Positions 53,835 through 63,317 of a stretch of DNA of 64,000 nucleotides are shown in pieces. Position 1 is the stretch's first letter; every line of letters begins with the position of its first letter. Made by a program: the position numbers and the translations under genes. Under the pieces are notes generated by a model, which searched no databases, had not been told where the DNA came from, and saw nothing but the letters and a program-made list of their open reading frames with translations. This stretch comes from an uncultured Chlorobiota bacterium (GTDB lineage Bacteria; Bacteroidota; Bacteroidia; Bacteroidales; JAADGE01): assembly GCA_947311255.1 (NCBI GenBank), contig CAMZKL010000032.1, positions 1 to 64,000 on the forward strand, in the 5' to 3' direction.

Positions 53835-56576
53835 TTATTTAATTTGGTATTTATAAAGGTAATTATCCTTGTTTCCAACAATTAAGGAGTATTGATTGCT
53901 TTCATCAAATACGGCAATGCTGAACAAACCAGAGCCTGTTAAAGGGAATCCTTTGCAGAGTCTTCCTTTTCTGTTAATTAAATAAATTTTATTTTTTGAA
54001 CTTGTACCTAATCTTGTGTCGGTATTGCTAAATTTATAAACTGATAAATCGTTTATAAGGTTTTCATCATAGGAATAAGAATAAATTCTTTTTTTATCTT
54101 TTCCATTATATGCTTCCGTCTGGTTTTTATCTGTAAAAATATAATCCGGAATCTTATCTCCATTAACATCTACGTATTTATAAAAATGATTATTTGTAAA
54201 TTGTTTTAACTCAATTTTGGCAATTTTTCCATTCTCAAAAATAGAATAAACTGTTCCTGAGGGATTTGTTAGGGAAAAATGTGCTTTTGAGTTATTGTTT
54301 TCATCAACAAAAAAAATATCCGAGTTTTTTGACAATTGTATATTTGCCTCTGGCTTAACTCTTGTCTCGCCTCTTCTATTAAGAATATATATGTTTGATT
54401 TATCTCTAAAAACTATATAATCTTTATCTTTATTTACAAAATGATTTATTTTACCAGTAACAGTACTTTTTGTTTTATTAAAAACCCAACCATCAATTAT
54501 ATTTCCTTCTTTTCCATATAGATACACTTTTTTGTTTTTAGTTGCAACGAATATTCTATAATCTCTACTTCCGGAGTAATCAAATACAGAAAGACCGTTT
54601 GTTGCTGTAGATTTTAAAATTACCGGATAGTTTTCGAGCCAATTCCCTTTTCTATCGATACAATATATTTTATTTTTAGTATTAAAAAATAATTGAAGTT
54701 TTTTATTTTTATAAAAATCTATTTGATAAATTTCACTAATTATTTTACCATCTAGTTGCCTTGTCCAAAGAATTTTACCAGACTTATTTATTAAATATAT
54801 TTTATTTGCCACATCTTGAATAACAATTTCTTTTTCATTTGTGTTATGGTTTAAAACAATAAAAGGTTTTCCGGCGATTACGGTATCTAATCTTACTTCC
54901 CAAACAGTTTCTGAGATTAGTTGTTTTTTAGAATTTATAGTAAATTTAAGACTTGTATAAATGGGATAAGTATCTGATATAAATTGGATTGCAGGTCCTT
55001 GAATTTTCTCAAAGACATTAGCATCTTGTTCAAAACGTTTTGCTTTTTCTTCTTTAAGAATTTGTTTTACTATACTTTTTGAATGAAACAAATCTGTATA
55101 AAAAAAGATATTTGATTGGTCTGAAAAGCTTTTAATAAATGAATAGTTTTGAGATTTTCGTTTTAAAGTTCTTTCATTTTCATATGAATTAATTAGTGTT
55201 TTTAGTGTATTAATTTTCTCACTAAAAACCATAAAATCATTAATAAATGAAACATATCTTGCATTTACATCTTTAAAAATAGTTCCAAAAAACATTTCGG
55301 GCAAATTCTTCTCGGGAACTTTAAATATTTTATATTCTTGGCTGTTACTAATATATTTTTTGGCTTCTGAATTATTTCCTGCAAATTTATTTAGACTTGT
55401 AAAAAACATTTCTGCTTTTTCAACATCTTTATATTTTAGAAAAACAAAAGCATTATGTTTTTTTCCGTTTTTATTAAAATCTTCATATCCCAATGCTATT
55501 TCGTTTCCAATTATTTCGTATAAGCTATTTTTATCTTCTGTTATTCTGTATTTTTTATAAAATTCTGCGAGCCTTATTTTGTGATTATTAAGATTTCTCA
55601 TCATTCCAAGATATTCTTCATATTTATATTTAAAATCTGACCCATCACCAATATTTAGTGCTATGAACATTGATGTTTTTTCCGGCAATATTTTTAATAC
55701 TTTATTCCTTTCAGGTTTTGAATTTTTAAACATTCTTAAAAATTGCATTTCGGGTTTTAAAATAGTATGTCCTGTAAGATTAATTTCTTTCCTTTTTATA
55801 TTAAGATTAAAAACTGACCAGTCCGCAAATTTTTGCATGAGCATATTTTTATCTTTAAAAATATTGGTTGTTGTACTATTTATGAATGAAAAAAGATTGT
55901 TGTAGTTAATAAATAAAGACGCAATGCTTTTATTGGATGTGTTTTGATATAGTATCTTAAAATTATTATCTGAAAACAAAGATGCTTTGCTATTTATATT
56001 TTTTATAGATTTTTGCAATAAAACTTCTGAAAAAGACATTATAAAAAAATCTTCATAAAAAGTATAAAAAAAATCAAGTTTTTTATTTGGAATTCTTTTA
56101 TGAAAAATTTCAGCTCCTGCAAATGTTTTTTCTTCAGAAATTATATTCTTATCAATTTTTAAAATTTCCAAATTAAAAGTGTTTATTATTTTATTTCTTT
56201 CTGAAAAACTTGTTGCAAATAGAAAGTCCATATTTTCTTTCCCTAATAGGTGTGCTGAGACAATAACCGTTTTATGATTTATAAATTTTTTAAGAACTTT
56301 GTTGTTTCTTATTAAAGAATCTATAAACGAAAAGTTTTTATTAAATTTTTGAGCAAGTTTTAATTCTGAAATAATTGATTTAATATCTTTATTCTTTGAT
56401 ATTTTATTAATTAGATATGAAAAATCGTCGGTTTCTAAAATCAAAGCTACTTTGTTTGGAACAGCATTGATAACAGGAGAAAGATTTCTTTTTGTTCTAC
56501 CAAAATATATAGACAATGTAATAACTGCTATCACGGCAATTATAGATACAATTAAGAGTGTCTTATTGTTTATCAT
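53835..56576 (-). CDS. Large membrane-anchored protein: DUF3352-like domain plus C-terminal propeller
   Basis: The 913-residue protein has an N-terminal anchor helix (TLLIVSIIAVIAVITLSIYF) and then a DUF3352-like region of about 500 residues (PNKVALILETDDFSYLINKIS, TSMFIALNIGDG). The last 320 residues are repeats of the form IYLINKSGKILWTRQLDG, IYCIDRKGNWLENYP, VYLYGKEGNIIDGW, IYILNRRGETRV and IYLINRKGRLCKGFP, a quinoprotein-type (PQQ-like) beta-propeller. It follows dusB by 9 bp on the same strand. No enzymatic residue is recognised; a sensor or scaffold role is possible. Confidence 0.7.
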   Translation of the reverse strand: MINNKTLLIVSIIAVIAVITLSIYFGRTKRNLSPVINAVPNKVALILETDDFSYLINKISKNKDIKSIISELKLAQKFNKNFSFIDSLIRNNKVLKKFINHKTVIVSAHLLGKENMDFLFATSFSERNKIINTFNLEILKIDKNIISEEKTFAGAEIFHKRIPNKKLDFFYTFYEDFFIMSFSEVLLQKSIKNINSKASLFSDNNFKILYQNTSNKSIASLFINYNNLFSFINSTTTNIFKDKNMLMQKFADWSVFNLNIKRKEINLTGHTILKPEMQFLRMFKNSKPERNKVLKILPEKTSMFIALNIGDGSDFKYKYEEYLGMMRNLNNHKIRLAEFYKKYRITEDKNSLYEIIGNEIALGYEDFNKNGKKHNAFVFLKYKDVEKAEMFFTSLNKFAGNNSEAKKYISNSQEYKIFKVPEKNLPEMFFGTIFKDVNARYVSFINDFMVFSEKINTLKTLINSYENERTLKRKSQNYSFIKSFSDQSNIFFYTDLFHSKSIVKQILKEEKAKRFEQDANVFEKIQGPAIQFISDTYPIYTSLKFTINSKKQLISETVWEVRLDTVIAGKPFIVLNHNTNEKEIVIQDVANKIYLINKSGKILWTRQLDGKIISEIYQIDFYKNKKLQLFFNTKNKIYCIDRKGNWLENYPVILKSTATNGLSVFDYSGSRDYRIFVATKNKKVYLYGKEGNIIDGWVFNKTKSTVTGKINHFVNKDKDYIVFRDKSNIYILNRRGETRVKPEANIQLSKNSDIFFVDENNNSKAHFSLTNPSGTVYSIFENGKIAKIELKQFTNNHFYKYVDVNGDKIPDYIFTDKNQTEAYNGKDKKRIYSYSYDENLINDLSVYKFSNTDTRLGTSSKNKIYLINRKGRLCKGFPLTGSGLFSIAVFDESNQYSLIVGNKDNYLYKYQIK

Positions 56577-56585
56577 TTTTTAATT

Positions 56586-57566
56586 TTAGTTGTTTTTATA
56601 TCTTTCTTTTATAGTGTCTAGTATTTCATTTATTTCTGTTACATCCATTGATGTTAAAAGCCTAAGTCTTAATTGTTTAAAATCTTTTAATCCTTTAAAA
56701 TAAATGGCAAAATGTCTTCGCATCTCAAAAAAACCTGTTCTTTCCCCTTTTATTTCAATTGATTTAAAAAAATGATGCCTTGCAATCTCTACTTTTTCTT
56801 CAATTGAAGGTGGAGCTAAAACTTTTCCTGTTTCTAAAAAGTGTTTTACTTCTTTAAAAATCCAAGGTTTTCCAATTGTTGCTCTTCCTATCATTATACC
56901 GTCAACTCCAAAATCATCAATTGCTTTTTGAGCCTCTTCACCAGATGTTATGTCTCCGTTTCCTATTATCGGAATTTTTATTCTAGGATTATCTTTAACT
57001 TTTTTAATTAAGCTCCAATCTGATTTTCCTTTGTACATTTGAGAACGTGTTCGTCCATGAATTGTTAATGCTTGTATTCCTGTGTCTTGTAATTCTTCGG
57101 CAATTTTATCTATAATTAAACTTTCAGAATCCCAACCTAATCGAGTTTTTACAGTTACTGGCACTTTCACAGCATTAACAATTTGCCTTGTCATTTCCAT
57201 TAATTTTGGAATATCTTTTAGCATTCCGGAACCTGCTCCTCTGTTAGCAATTTTTTTTACAGGGCATCCATAATTTATATCAATTAAATCTGGTTTTGCT
57301 TCTTCTGCAATTTTAGCAGCTTCAACCATTGCATCTATTCTATGTCCGTATATTTGAATTCCGGTTGGTCTTTCGCTTACATCAATTTTTAATTTCTTAA
57401 GAGACTTGTCAATATTTCTAATTAATGCTTCCGAAGCAACAAATTCCGTATATAAAACATCGGCACCAAAATCTTTGCACATTTGCCTAAATGAACGATC
57501 TGTAATATCTTCCATTGGGGCAAGTAGCAAAGGAAAATGCGGTATTTCTATATTTGCAATTTTCAA
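56586..57566 (-). CDS. dusB: tRNA-dihydrouridine synthase (DusB-type)
   Basis: The 326-residue flavoenzyme reduces uridines in tRNA. Signatures: LLAPMEDITDRSFRQMCKDFGADVLYTEF, DINYGCPVKKIANRGAGSGML with the catalytic Cys, and FGVDGIMIGRATIGKPW. The start is TTG at 57566, immediately after the glyS stop (TAA then TTG); the upstream residues MKIANIEIPHFPLLLAP match the family N-terminus, so the TTG is well supported. It lies in an apparent operon glyS-dusB-propeller protein. Confidence 0.93.
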   Translation of the reverse strand: MKIANIEIPHFPLLLAPMEDITDRSFRQMCKDFGADVLYTEFVASEALIRNIDKSLKKLKIDVSERPTGIQIYGHRIDAMVEAAKIAEEAKPDLIDINYGCPVKKIANRGAGSGMLKDIPKLMEMTRQIVNAVKVPVTVKTRLGWDSESLIIDKIAEELQDTGIQALTIHGRTRSQMYKGKSDWSLIKKVKDNPRIKIPIIGNGDITSGEEAQKAIDDFGVDGIMIGRATIGKPWIFKEVKHFLETGKVLAPPSIEEKVEIARHHFFKSIEIKGERTGFFEMRRHFAIYFKGLKDFKQLRLRLLTSMDVTEINEILDTIKERYKNN

Positions 57567-59120
57567 TTATCTTAATTTTTTAAATAAATTCTTAAAATTA
57601 ACTTTTCCATCAATAATTGAAGAAAGTTTTCTAATTTCTACTCTTTCTTGTTGCATTGTATCTCTTTCTCTTATTGTTACAGTTTCATCTTCAAGTGTTT
57701 GGTGGTCCACAGTTATGCAGTATGGTGTTCCTATTGCATCTTGTCTTCTGTAACGTTTTCCTATAGAATCTTTTTCTTCATATTGGCAATTAAAATCGTA
57801 TTTTAAGTCGTCTAAAATTTCTCTTGCTTTTTCTGCTAAACCATCCTTTTTCATTAACGGAAGAATTGCTGCTTTTATCGGAGCTAATGCAGGAGGGATT
57901 CTTAAAACAGTTCTTGTTTCTATTTTTCCATTTTCTTTTTTAATCTCTTCTTCTTCAAAAGAAGTTGCCAGTACGGTTAAGAACATTCTATCAACTCCAA
58001 TTGAAGTTTCTATTACATAAGGGACATAAGATTTATTAAGTTCAGGGTCAAAATATTGAAGTTTTTTACCGGAAAACTCTTGATGTTGTGATAAATCAAA
58101 ATCTGTTCTTGAATGTATTCCTTCTAATTCTTTAAACCCAAACGGAAAATCAAATTCAATATCAGTTGCTGCTTTAGCGTAGTGAGCAAGATTTTCATGG
58201 TCGTGAAATCTGTATTTTTCTTTCCCAAGCCCTAAAGCTTCGTGCCATTTCATTCTTAATGACTTCCAATATTCAAACCATTTATCTTCTTCTCCGGGGC
58301 GAATAAAAAATTGCATTTCCATTTGTTCAAATTCTCTCATTCGGAAAATAAATTGTCTTGCAACTATCTCATTTCTAAATGCTTTTCCAATCTGAGCAAT
58401 TCCAAAAGGCAGTTTCATTCTTCCGGTTTTTTGAACATTCAAGTAATTAACAAAAATACCTTGTGCTGTTTCGGGTCTTAAATAAATAACATCTGCCTCT
58501 TCACTTACAGAACCTAGTTTTGTGTCGAACATTAAATTAAATTGTCGAACATCTGTCCAATTTTTACTTCCAGAAACAGGACAAATAATACCGTTATCAA
58601 TAATTATTTGTTTAACATCTGCAAGGTCTTCTTTTTCCATCGCAGTTTTAAACCTTAAAAGTATTTCATCAATCTTTTTTTGGCGGTCTAATATTCTTCC
58701 ATTTGTTGAGCGAAATTCTTTTTCATCAAAAGCATCTCCAAAACGTTTTTTTGCTTTAGCAATATCTTTCTTAATTTTTATGTTAATCTTCTCAACAAAA
58801 TCTTCAATAAGCACATCTGCTCTGTATCTTTTTTTAGAATCTTTATTGTCAATAAGTGGGTCATTAAAAGCTCCAACATGACCGGATGCTTTCCAAACAG
58901 TTGGGTGCATAAAAATTGCAGAATCTATTCCAACAATGTTTTCATGCAACTTAACCATTGAATCTAACCAATATCTCTTAATATTGTTTTTTAGTTCTGA
59001 ACCATTTTGCCCATAGTCATATACCGCACTTAATCCATCATATATTTCGCTGGATTGAAAAACGAAACCATACTCTTTTGCGTGAGCAATTACTTTTTTA
59101 AATTTATCTGCGTTTGCCAT
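57567..59120 (-). CDS. glyS: Glycyl-tRNA synthetase, single-chain type
   Basis: The 517-residue class II synthetase is of the eukaryote/archaea-like alpha2 type. Motifs include GFVFQSSEIYDGLSAVYDYGQNG near the N-terminus, the class II region QIGKAFRNEIVARQFIFRMREFEQMEMQFF, and the C-terminal anticodon-binding domain (ALAPIKAAILPLMKKDG). Length is typical of bacterial GlyQS. It is divergent from mraZ; a TAAATTTG element (59135-59142) is upstream. Confidence 0.96.
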   Translation of the reverse strand: MANADKFKKVIAHAKEYGFVFQSSEIYDGLSAVYDYGQNGSELKNNIKRYWLDSMVKLHENIVGIDSAIFMHPTVWKASGHVGAFNDPLIDNKDSKKRYRADVLIEDFVEKINIKIKKDIAKAKKRFGDAFDEKEFRSTNGRILDRQKKIDEILLRFKTAMEKEDLADVKQIIIDNGIICPVSGSKNWTDVRQFNLMFDTKLGSVSEEADVIYLRPETAQGIFVNYLNVQKTGRMKLPFGIAQIGKAFRNEIVARQFIFRMREFEQMEMQFFIRPGEEDKWFEYWKSLRMKWHEALGLGKEKYRFHDHENLAHYAKAATDIEFDFPFGFKELEGIHSRTDFDLSQHQEFSGKKLQYFDPELNKSYVPYVIETSIGVDRMFLTVLATSFEEEEIKKENGKIETRTVLRIPPALAPIKAAILPLMKKDGLAEKAREILDDLKYDFNCQYEEKDSIGKRYRRQDAIGTPYCITVDHQTLEDETVTIRERDTMQQERVEIRKLSSIIDGKVNFKNLFKKLR

Positions 59121-59134
59121 TTTATTTTTTTTTG

Positions 59135-59142
59135 CAAATTTA
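59135..59142 (-). promoter_or_regulatory. -7 promoter element (TAAATTTG) for glyS
   Basis: CAAATTTA on the plus strand gives TAAATTTG on the minus strand 15 bp upstream of the glyS start. A -33 match is not obvious. Confidence 0.4.
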
Positions 59143-59336
59143 AAAAAATTAACCTGTATTGTTCATACGAATTAACAAAAATATTATACGAAGATATTTA
59201 TCACTTTTTTTTACTCATGTTTTGTTCTTCTAATTTTTTTATAAACATCTAATTTATGATAAAACAATTATTATGCTGTAAATCAGTATATTACATTATT
59301 TGTTAATAAGTCAATAACTTGACCTTAAAGACTTTA

Positions 59337-59361
59337 TGGGGTAAAGTGGGTGATTGTGGGA
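59337..59361 (+). promoter_or_regulatory. MraZ operator: three TGGGN boxes at 10-bp spacing
   Basis: TGGGG (59337-59341), TGGGT (59347-59351) and TGGGA (59357-59361) are separated by exactly 5 bp each, one box per helical turn. This is the pattern bound by MraZ of E. coli and other bacteria upstream of mraZ. The boxes lie just upstream of and partly over the region of the -33 element, next to the TATATTTG -7 box (59372-59379), fitting autorepression. The ORF-track TTG start (59319) lies upstream of these boxes and is rejected. Confidence 0.85.
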
Positions 59362-59371
59362 TAAAATGTTT

Positions 59372-59379
59372 TATATTTG
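59372..59379 (+). promoter_or_regulatory. -7 promoter element (TATATTTG) of the mraZ operon
   Basis: TATATTTG matches TAnnTTTG 27 bp upstream of the mraZ ATG and 10 bp after the last TGGGN box. It is the likely start point for the division/cell-wall operon. Confidence 0.6.
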
Positions 59380-59405
59380 CACTAAATATTTTAATAAAGA
59401 ATAGA

Positions 59406-59870
59406 ATGACAAATTTTAAAGGCGACTTCACGGCAAAAATTGACTCAAAAGGAAGGGTTAGTTTTCCGTCTGCATACATAAAACAGATGCCAGATGAAAG
59501 CCCAAAGAAATTTGTTGTTAAAAAAGACATTTACGACAAGTGTTTGATAATATACACTGACAATGAGTGGAATAGACAAACTGAAATAATAAAACGTAAA
59601 ACAAATCCTTACAATAGGAAACATTCTGCTTTTTTAAGAGAATTTTACAAAGGTACTGCTGAACTAAAACTTGATTCTAATAATAGAATTTTAATTCCAT
59701 CAAGGTTAATAGATGAAATTGAAATAAAAAAAGATATTCAGTTTTTAGGACAAAACCAAAAGATTGAAATTTGGTCTGCCGAAAACTATAATACAATTGG
59801 TTTAAATCCAGATGAATTTTCAAATCTTGCTGAAGAAATAATGGGAGGCGATTTACCAGAACTAGATTAA
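59406..59870 (+). CDS. mraZ: Transcriptional regulator MraZ
   Basis: The start is the ATG at 59406 (MTNFKGDFTAKIDSKGRVSFPSAY). The 154-residue protein consists of two tandem AbrB-like MraZ domains (TAKIDSKGRVSFPSAYIKQM and TAELKLDSNNRILIPSRLIDEI). MraZ represses the mra/dcw cluster by binding repeated TGGG boxes, which are present upstream. In the family the first domain carries the DxxGR motif, intact here; the second has DSNNR, which deviates from the usual. Confidence 0.93.
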   Translation: MTNFKGDFTAKIDSKGRVSFPSAYIKQMPDESPKKFVVKKDIYDKCLIIYTDNEWNRQTEIIKRKTNPYNRKHSAFLREFYKGTAELKLDSNNRILIPSRLIDEIEIKKDIQFLGQNQKIEIWSAENYNTIGLNPDEFSNLAEEIMGGDLPELD

Positions 59871-59892
59871 CTCATGTTTTTCAATATTAAAA

Positions 59893-60816
59893 ATGAAAAG
59901 AGATTATCACATACCAGTTTTATTGAAAAAATCTGTTGATGGTTTGAACATTGACCCAAAAGGTATCTACGTTGACGTTACATTTGGAGGTGGCGGACAT
60001 TCAATTGAAATTTTAAAAAAATTAACAACCGGAAAACTTATAGCAATTGACCAAGATACAGATGCTGAAAAGAATACAAAAAACATAAAATCCGATAAAG
60101 AATATAAAAATAAATTTATTTTTTTTCATACAAATTTCAAATATTTAGAAAACTTCATTCAATATGCAGGCTATGAAAAAGTAGATGGAATTATTGCTGA
60201 CCTTGGTGTATCTTCTCATCAATTTGATGAACCAACAAGAGGTTTTTCATTTATGAAAAGTGATATTCCGGACATGAGAATGAATAAAGACGCAAAATAC
60301 TCATCATTAGACATTCTAAATTATTACTCCGAAGACGAATTATTTAGAATTTTAAGAACATACGGAGAGTTGAAAAGTGCAGGAAAACTTTCAACTGCAA
60401 TTACAAAATATCGAAAAGAAACTAAAATTAACGAAATAGAGCAGTTAAATAAAATAATAAGAGAAACAATAAAAACCAGCAAGGAATATAAAATTTTTGC
60501 AAAAGTATATCAAGCCCTAAGAATTGAAACAAACAAAGAGCTTGAAGTTTTAAAAGATTTGCTTAAACAAAGTTCTATATTATTAAAAAAAGGAGGAAGA
60601 CTTGTAATTATTAGTTATCACTCCTTAGAAGATCGTATTGTTAAAAATTACTTAAAATTCAATAATTTTGAAGGAATTAGAATAACAGATTTTTACGGCA
60701 AACAAGAAAAGAATTTTAAAGAAATTACAAAAAAAGCAATTATTCCTGACAATATTGAAACAGAAACAAATAGCAGGGCAAGAAGTGCAAAGCTAAGAAT
60801 AGCAGAAAGAATATAA
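59893..60816 (+). CDS. rsmH: 16S rRNA (cytosine-1402-N4)-methyltransferase
   Basis: The 307-residue SAM-dependent enzyme methylates 16S rRNA C1402. SAM binding motif IYVDVTFGGGGHSIEIL, then IADLGVSSHQFDEPTRGFSF and GRLVIISYHSLEDRIVKNYLK; the family's PD-like element SSHQFD is intact. Its stop codon is immediately followed by the ftsL-like ATG (TAAATG). It is the second gene of the mraZ operon. Confidence 0.96.
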   Translation: MKRDYHIPVLLKKSVDGLNIDPKGIYVDVTFGGGGHSIEILKKLTTGKLIAIDQDTDAEKNTKNIKSDKEYKNKFIFFHTNFKYLENFIQYAGYEKVDGIIADLGVSSHQFDEPTRGFSFMKSDIPDMRMNKDAKYSSLDILNYYSEDELFRILRTYGELKSAGKLSTAITKYRKETKINEIEQLNKIIRETIKTSKEYKIFAKVYQALRIETNKELEVLKDLLKQSSILLKKGGRLVIISYHSLEDRIVKNYLKFNNFEGIRITDFYGKQEKNFKEITKKAIIPDNIETETNSRARSAKLRIAERI

Positions 60817-61146
60817 ATGGGAAGGGTAAAAACAATAATAAGAAACATTCTAACAGGAAATTGGCTGGGAAGTGAAATTAAATCAGAAAATATTTATTAT
60901 ACACTTTTTATTGTCTTACTTGTTATTTTATTAATTTATAATAAGTACAGAACAGAAGAATTAGTTGTTAAAAAAAAGACATTAAAAGAAAATGTTGAAG
61001 TTTTACATTCAAAACACACAAAGATAGAGACAAAACTTATGGAATTTGGAACTGAAAGAAAAGTAGCAAATGATAGTACAATAATTAATTTAGGCTTAAA
61101 ACTACCGGAAAAACCTCCTAAAGTAATAATAATTAAAAAAGATTGA
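60817..61146 (+). CDS. ftsL: FtsL-like division protein
   Basis: The 109-residue protein has a short cytoplasmic N-terminus, one membrane helix (YYTLFIVLLVILLIYNKY) and a periplasmic coiled-coil-like part (VKKKTLKENVEVLHSKHTKIETKLMEFG). Position between rsmH and the FtsI-type PBP, topology and size fit FtsL of Bacteroidota, which are too diverged to recognise by sequence motif alone. It starts directly after the rsmH stop. Confidence 0.85.
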   Translation: MGRVKTIIRNILTGNWLGSEIKSENIYYTLFIVLLVILLIYNKYRTEELVVKKKTLKENVEVLHSKHTKIETKLMEFGTERKVANDSTIINLGLKLPEKPPKVIIIKKD

Positions 61147-61187
61147 AAATAAATAAACATCACATAAAATCAACACTTTAAAATTTA

Positions 61188-63302
61188 ATGGGAAACAGAA
61201 AACAAATAATAAGCAGAACGGCAGTAGTCTATATCGGACTGTTATTTTTTGTTATTTACATATATTCAAGCCTCATCAAAACAATGTTCTTTGAAGGAAA
61301 CAAATGGAAAATAAAAATAAATTCATATGCAGTTAATTTAAGGGAGGACAAACCAAACAGAGGAAACATTTATGATGACAAAGGCAAACTGCTTGCAACA
61401 TCAGTAAACTTCTTTGATGTTCACATGGACACTCGTGCAGGCGGATTAACCGACAAATTGTTTAATGAAAAAGTTGACAGTTTGGCAATCTGTTTATCTA
61501 ATTTTTTCAAAGACAAAACCAAAGAAGATTACAAAAAGAAATTGATAAATGCAAGAAGAAGATCCTCGCGATTTTTAAAAATTGCAGACAAATTAACTTA
61601 CGATGAGTTTGTTGAAATAAAAAAATTTCCACTTTTCAGATATAATAGTAACAAAGGAGGTTTTTTAAGTAAAAAAACAACTAAAAGAAAGCGTCCATTT
61701 GATAGATTAATGCGGAGAACAATAGGATTTTTAAGTGAACATAAGGGAACAGGATTAAAACAAGGGAAAGCAGGACTAGAATACACATACAACAGAGAAC
61801 TTGGAGGAAGATCAGGCAAATCATACATGAAAAAAATTGGAGGAGGAAACTGGATGAAAATTAAAGGAGGAGAAGTGTTAGAAAAAGAAAATGGCATGGA
61901 TTTACACACATCAATAGATATTGACCTACAAGACTATGTTGACGATATATTAAGAAAACAATTAACAAAATTAAAAGCAGATTACGGCTCAGTTGTAGTT
62001 ATGGAAGTTAAAACCGGATACATTAAGGCTATTGCAAATTTAAAAAGATATGAAAATAACACTTTTACAGAAGTTTTAAATTATGCTATAGGTGAAAACT
62101 TAGCTCCAGGTTCCACTTTTAAATTGCCTGTTTTAATGGCTGCTCTTGAAGACGGTGTTGTGGGTTTAAACGATATTATTGACACAAAAAAAGGGAACAT
62201 CCATTACAAAGGTGTGGACATAAACGATTCAGATGGTCATGCTTATGGTAAAATAACTGTGGAACAAGTCTTTGCAAAATCATCAAATGTAGGGATGGTT
62301 AAAATTATTGATGAAAATTATGTGAAAAAAGGTAAAATAAAACATTTTTTAAAACAATTGTATGCTCTCGGCATAGGAGATATTTCCGGTGTGGATATTT
62401 CCGGAGAAGACGATCCTATTATAAAATCACCAGACAATTCTTCATGGGCACCGTCAACTCCCGGTATGATAGCACATGGGTACGAAGTAAGAATTTCGCC
62501 TCTTCAACTTTTAAACTTTTATAATGCTGTTGCAAATAATGGGCAAATGGTTAAGCCTCAAATTGTTAAAAAAATTGAAAAAAACGGCATTATTTTAAAA
62601 GAATTTAAACCTCAAATAACAAATTCGCTTATTTGCTCAAAATCTACACTGAAAAAAGCACAAAAAATATTAAGAGACGTAGTTACTGATGGTACTGCTA
62701 AATTAATAAATACAAAAAAATATAAAATATCAGGAAAAACCGGAACAACAGAATATTATGACGCAGAAACAAAAACACATAACGACAAATATAGAGCATC
62801 ATTTGTAGGATATTTCCCATCTGAAAATCCAAAATATTCAATTATTGTTGTAATTAACAAACCTAAAACAGATTTTTATGGAGCATTAGCAGCTGCACCT
62901 GTTTTTAAAAAAATTGCTGATAAAATTTTTAAAGGAGATCGAGAATTAAATCCAAATACAGACACAATCTCAAACACAGAACTTCCTCTCTCAAAAAATG
63001 GAAATCAAGATGAATTATGTCATATATTAACAGCCCTTTCAATACCAATAAAAAAAAATACGAAAAAATCAAAATGGGTAACATCAGAAGTAAAAGAGAA
63101 CAAAATTTTATTTAATAATAAAAAAATAAAAGCTGAAATTCTACCGGACTTACGATATATGGGTGCAAAAGACGCAATTTATATAATTGAAAACATGGGA
63201 GCGATTCCATTAATAAAAGGAAGAGGGTTTGTAACAGCACAATCAATTGCTCCTGGTACTAAAATAAAAAAAGGGATGAAAATTAAAATTGAATTAAAAT
63301 AA
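61188..63302 (+). CDS. ftsI: Division transpeptidase FtsI (PBP3) with PASTA domain
   Basis: The 704-residue class B penicillin-binding protein has one N-terminal helix (VVYIGLLFFVIYIYSSL), a dimerisation domain (REDKPNRGNIYDDKGKLLATSV) and a transpeptidase domain with catalytic S309TFK, SSN at 365-367 and KTGT at 517-520. A C-terminal PASTA domain follows (MGAKDAIYIIENMGAIPLIKGRGFVTAQSI). It cross-links septal peptidoglycan with the FtsW/FtsL system. It follows ftsL by 41 bp. Confidence 0.95.
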   Translation: MGNRKQIISRTAVVYIGLLFFVIYIYSSLIKTMFFEGNKWKIKINSYAVNLREDKPNRGNIYDDKGKLLATSVNFFDVHMDTRAGGLTDKLFNEKVDSLAICLSNFFKDKTKEDYKKKLINARRRSSRFLKIADKLTYDEFVEIKKFPLFRYNSNKGGFLSKKTTKRKRPFDRLMRRTIGFLSEHKGTGLKQGKAGLEYTYNRELGGRSGKSYMKKIGGGNWMKIKGGEVLEKENGMDLHTSIDIDLQDYVDDILRKQLTKLKADYGSVVVMEVKTGYIKAIANLKRYENNTFTEVLNYAIGENLAPGSTFKLPVLMAALEDGVVGLNDIIDTKKGNIHYKGVDINDSDGHAYGKITVEQVFAKSSNVGMVKIIDENYVKKGKIKHFLKQLYALGIGDISGVDISGEDDPIIKSPDNSSWAPSTPGMIAHGYEVRISPLQLLNFYNAVANNGQMVKPQIVKKIEKNGIILKEFKPQITNSLICSKSTLKKAQKILRDVVTDGTAKLINTKKYKISGKTGTTEYYDAETKTHNDKYRASFVGYFPSENPKYSIIVVINKPKTDFYGALAAAPVFKKIADKIFKGDRELNPNTDTISNTELPLSKNGNQDELCHILTALSIPIKKNTKKSKWVTSEVKENKILFNNKKIKAEILPDLRYMGAKDAIYIIENMGAIPLIKGRGFVTAQSIAPGTKIKKGMKIKIELK

Positions 63303-63317
63303 TTCACAACCAAGATA

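Noticed and set aside
61188-63302. FtsI considered as PBP2 (MrdA)
   Set aside because: Position after rsmH-ftsL and before murE, plus the C-terminal PASTA domain, fits the division transpeptidase rather than the elongation enzyme.
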